From: Candidatus Mcinerneyibacterium aminivorans
Lineage (GTDB): Bacteria > Macinerneyibacteriota > Macinerneyibacteria > Macinerneyibacteriales > Macinerneyibacteriaceae
DNA length: 8,141 nt
Reading direction: 5' to 3'
Assembly (NCBI GenBank): GCA_008086245.1
Contig: VSIX01000153.1
Coordinates: forward strand, 1 to 8,141
The translations under genes and the position numbers were made by a program. The notes below the pieces were generated by a model, which saw only the letters and a program-made list of their open reading frames with translations, had not been told where the DNA came from and made no database searches. This document shows positions 6,792 to 8,141 of this stretch, in pieces. Every line of letters starts with the position of its first letter. Position 1 is the first letter of the stretch.

Positions 6792-7856
6792 ATGAATTAT
6801 GCTCAGCTTCGAAACAAAGCTATAAAAAAAAGGAATCCTTTTTGTGGAGGATTTGAATTGACTTATAAATGTAATTTTAATTGTATTCATTGTTATGTAG
6901 ATTCTGAATATAAAAAAAATGGAAAGGAAAATGAATTAAGTAAAGAAGAAATAATTAAAATTGTAAAAGCTATTAAATTAAATGGAGGGGCTGTTCTAAC
7001 TTTAACTGGAGGAGAATGTTTATTAAGAGAAGATTTTATAGAGATTTATAGATATATAAAAAAAAATGGATTAATTGTAGATGTTTTTACAAATGGGACA
7101 AATTTTACAAATAAAATTATTGATATTTTCCAAAAGTATCCTCCAAGGATCATTGATATAAGCTGCTATGGTTTTTCTGATAAAACTTATAAAAAAGTGA
7201 CTAAAGTTAAAAATTCTTTTTATGAATTTAAAAAAGGGATAAAATTGTTAAAAAAAAATGATTTATTATGTAATACTCGAATTAAATATTTCATTTTAAA
7301 GCAAAATGTAGATGAATTGGATAAATGCAAAAAATATTGTAAAACTAACAATATTAACTTAACTACTGACTATTCATTACATAATTCATTTAATGGCAAA
7401 GATATTAAAAATTTATATCAAATCTCACCAAAAGAATTAGTAGATAAAGTAATAAAGAAAATAGATTCTGTAAAACAATTCTACCAGAAAAGTTATAAAA
7501 AAAGAAAACACTCTTGCAATAGATTTCATGATTATTCTTTATGGAGATGTTTGGCTGGATTAATTTCTTATACAATTACCCCAAAAGGAAAATTAAAATT
7601 ATGTAGCCAGTATAATAAAAACGAAATTGATATTAACTCAAATAATTTTGGACACGTGTGGGATGATATGATACCCAAAATAATGAAAAAATCTAACAGT
7701 GATATATGCAAAAATTGTAAAAATAATTGGGCTTGTAAATCATGTGCAGCTTGGACTGATGTTCCTGAAAAAAGAAAAAATTTAGAAAATATATGTGAAT
7801 ATACTAAAAATTTAATAAAATACTTAAAAGAATATAATATTGTTGGGGATAAATAA
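6792..7856 (+). CDS. Radical SAM/SPASM peptide-modifying enzyme (second copy)
   Basis: The 354-residue protein is organised like the enzyme at 1937-2947. It has a core motif C27-x3-C31-x2-C34 (KCNFNCIHC) and GGE at 73-75 (LTGGECL). The SPASM cysteines are C253, C271 (G266-x4-C), C306, C309, C315, C318 and C335. The two copies share long matched stretches: ELT..CN.NCIHCYV, LTL.GGECL.R.DF.EIY, TNGT, YPPR.I.IS.YG, LW.C.AGL. Both keep all ten cluster cysteines, so both should be active. The second has a 10-residue longer N-terminus and differs in the barrel strands and in the SPASM closing segment (CKSCAAW against CPVCPNW), pointing to different target residues. It starts 1 base after the previous gene, with GGGGAT as ribosome binding site inside that gene's last codons. 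Substrate and bond formed are unknown. Confidence 0.88.
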   Translation: MNYAQLRNKAIKKRNPFCGGFELTYKCNFNCIHCYVDSEYKKNGKENELSKEEIIKIVKAIKLNGGAVLTLTGGECLLREDFIEIYRYIKKNGLIVDVFTNGTNFTNKIIDIFQKYPPRIIDISCYGFSDKTYKKVTKVKNSFYEFKKGIKLLKKNDLLCNTRIKYFILKQNVDELDKCKKYCKTNNINLTTDYSLHNSFNGKDIKNLYQISPKELVDKVIKKIDSVKQFYQKSYKKRKHSCNRFHDYSLWRCLAGLISYTITPKGKLKLCSQYNKNEIDINSNNFGHVWDDMIPKIMKKSNSDICKNCKNNWACKSCAAWTDVPEKRKNLENICEYTKNLIKYLKEYNIVGDK

Positions 7857-7858
7857 CG

Positions 7859-8018
7859 CTGATCAAAAACAAAAAAATTTAGGCTAATAAGTTATCCTTA
7901 TAAATTAGTAAAATATTTGGTTTTAAAAAAACAAATAATTAAGAAAAAACAAAGATTTATAATAAATGTGATATTGATAAGAAAAATAACATTTATTTAT
8001 CAGATTGAGAAAATAAAT
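7859..8018 (+). pseudogene. Possible remnant of a further cluster gene, cut by the transposase element
   Basis: After the last enzyme gene, a stop-free frame runs from 7863 to the TAA at 8079-8081 (72 codons). It reads KKFRLISYPYKLVKYLVL and onward, Lys/Ile-rich like its neighbours, but has no ATG. GGGGATAAATAA at 7845-7856 repeats exactly the ribosome-binding and stop context that precedes the start at 6792. Here the place of a start codon is taken by CTG (7859), and the A-rich tract at 7871-7877 would need a one-base shift to join CTG to the open frame. From about 8019 the bases belong to the element boundary. The reading is a gene lost by start mutation, frameshift and insertion. AT-rich DNA can leave such a frame open by chance, so confidence is low. 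I do not recognise the product. Confidence 0.28.
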
Positions 8019-8040
8019 GGGGTCAGGTCTTCACATTTAT
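7961..8040. repeat. Short inverted repeats left of the transposase element
   Basis: AATAAATGT (7961-7969) is the exact reverse complement of ACATTTATT (7989-7997), and ATAAATGTG (7962-7970) of CACATTTAT (8032-8040). TGATAA (7975-7980) also pairs with TTATCA (7997-8002). These could form alternative hairpins next to the REP-type transposase gene, whose relatives act on palindromes, but they are A/T-rich and may be chance. Confidence 0.3.
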
Positions 8041-8141
8041 ACAAAGTTCTTGATTCTTTTGAAAGAAATGTTAATATTTAAATATTATGGCACGACCTAT
8101 AAGAGTTGAATATCCATATGCAATATATCATGTAATATCCA
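8019..8141 (+). mobile_element. Left boundary and start of a REP-associated (IS200-like) transposase element, partial
   Basis: GGGGTCAGGTCT followed by CACATTT (8019-8038) is a sequence I know as a recurrent flank of REP-associated tyrosine transposase genes in many bacterial genomes. It is here 57 bases before such a gene, in the expected orientation. It also stands out as G-rich against the surrounding A/T-rich DNA. The element continues beyond the window, so the other end and any target site cannot be seen. The exact boundary is inferred. Confidence 0.6.
8087..8141 (+). CDS. REP-associated tyrosine transposase (Y1_Tnp family), N-terminus only
   Basis: The first 18 codons read MARPIRVEYPYAIYHVIS, an almost textbook start for this family (typical members begin MARPLRIEYPGALYHVTSRGN). 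These are single-strand HUH transposases with one catalytic tyrosine that cut and join palindromic ends. The catalytic HUH and Tyr residues lie beyond the right edge, so activity cannot be judged. The start ATG has no convincing Shine-Dalgarno. Codon use is less A/T-rich than the upstream operon, consistent with separate origin. Confidence 0.8.
   Translation, partial: MARPIRVEYPYAIYHVIS

Noticed and set aside
7863-8081. Intact functional gene in the stop-free frame after the last enzyme
   Set aside because: No ATG or credible GTG/TTG start with a ribosome binding site exists in this frame, and its end overlaps the transposase element boundary. It is listed only as a possible remnant.
1-8141. 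CRISPR array, tRNA or rRNA genes
   Set aside because: No regularly spaced direct repeats were seen, and non-coding gaps are short and A/T-rich with no tRNA-like cloverleaf or conserved rRNA segments.

Overview
The window is very AT-rich (about a quarter G+C by eye), uses the standard code, and carries a single co-directional block of genes on the + strand. A lipoprotein signal peptide in one gene, a six-bladed beta-propeller of a type common in Bacteroidota and Acidobacteriota/Aminicenantes-like lineages, and a REP-associated (IS200-like) transposase at the right edge suggest a Gram-negative-type, probably anaerobic bacterium. The phylum cannot be fixed from this sequence.

Left edge (1-399): the C-terminal LytTR DNA-binding domain of a regulator that continues off the window, then a hairpin plus T-run that looks like its terminator, then a 5' region with a strong Shine-Dalgarno leading into a very small gene.

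Centre (400-7856): a compact ribosomally synthesised, post-translationally modified peptide (RiPP) locus. In order: a 47-codon precursor peptide with a C-terminal Cys-Ser-Cys-Tyr segment; an attenuator-like hairpin; a PqqD-like peptide-recognition protein; a six-bladed beta-propeller lipoprotein; a radical SAM/SPASM enzyme; an ABC exporter with fused permease and ATPase; a B12-binding-type radical SAM enzyme with a long C-terminal extension; and a second radical SAM/SPASM enzyme paralogous to the first. From the PqqD-like gene onward, neighbours are 1-14 bases apart, so they are almost certainly co-transcribed. The likely logic is that the PqqD-like protein binds the precursor leader, three radical SAM enzymes modify the peptide (two SPASM enzymes and one cobalamin-type enzyme), and the ABC protein exports it. 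The lipoprotein may act on or respond to the product outside the inner membrane. No leader peptidase is visible. The identity and chemistry of the product are unknown.

Right edge (7857-8141): a 230-base stretch with a possible decayed reading frame in line with the operon, a characteristic REP-transposase element boundary (GGGGTCAGGTCT), and the first 18 codons of the transposase. An eighth cluster gene may have been lost here, and the element marks the right limit of the intact locus.
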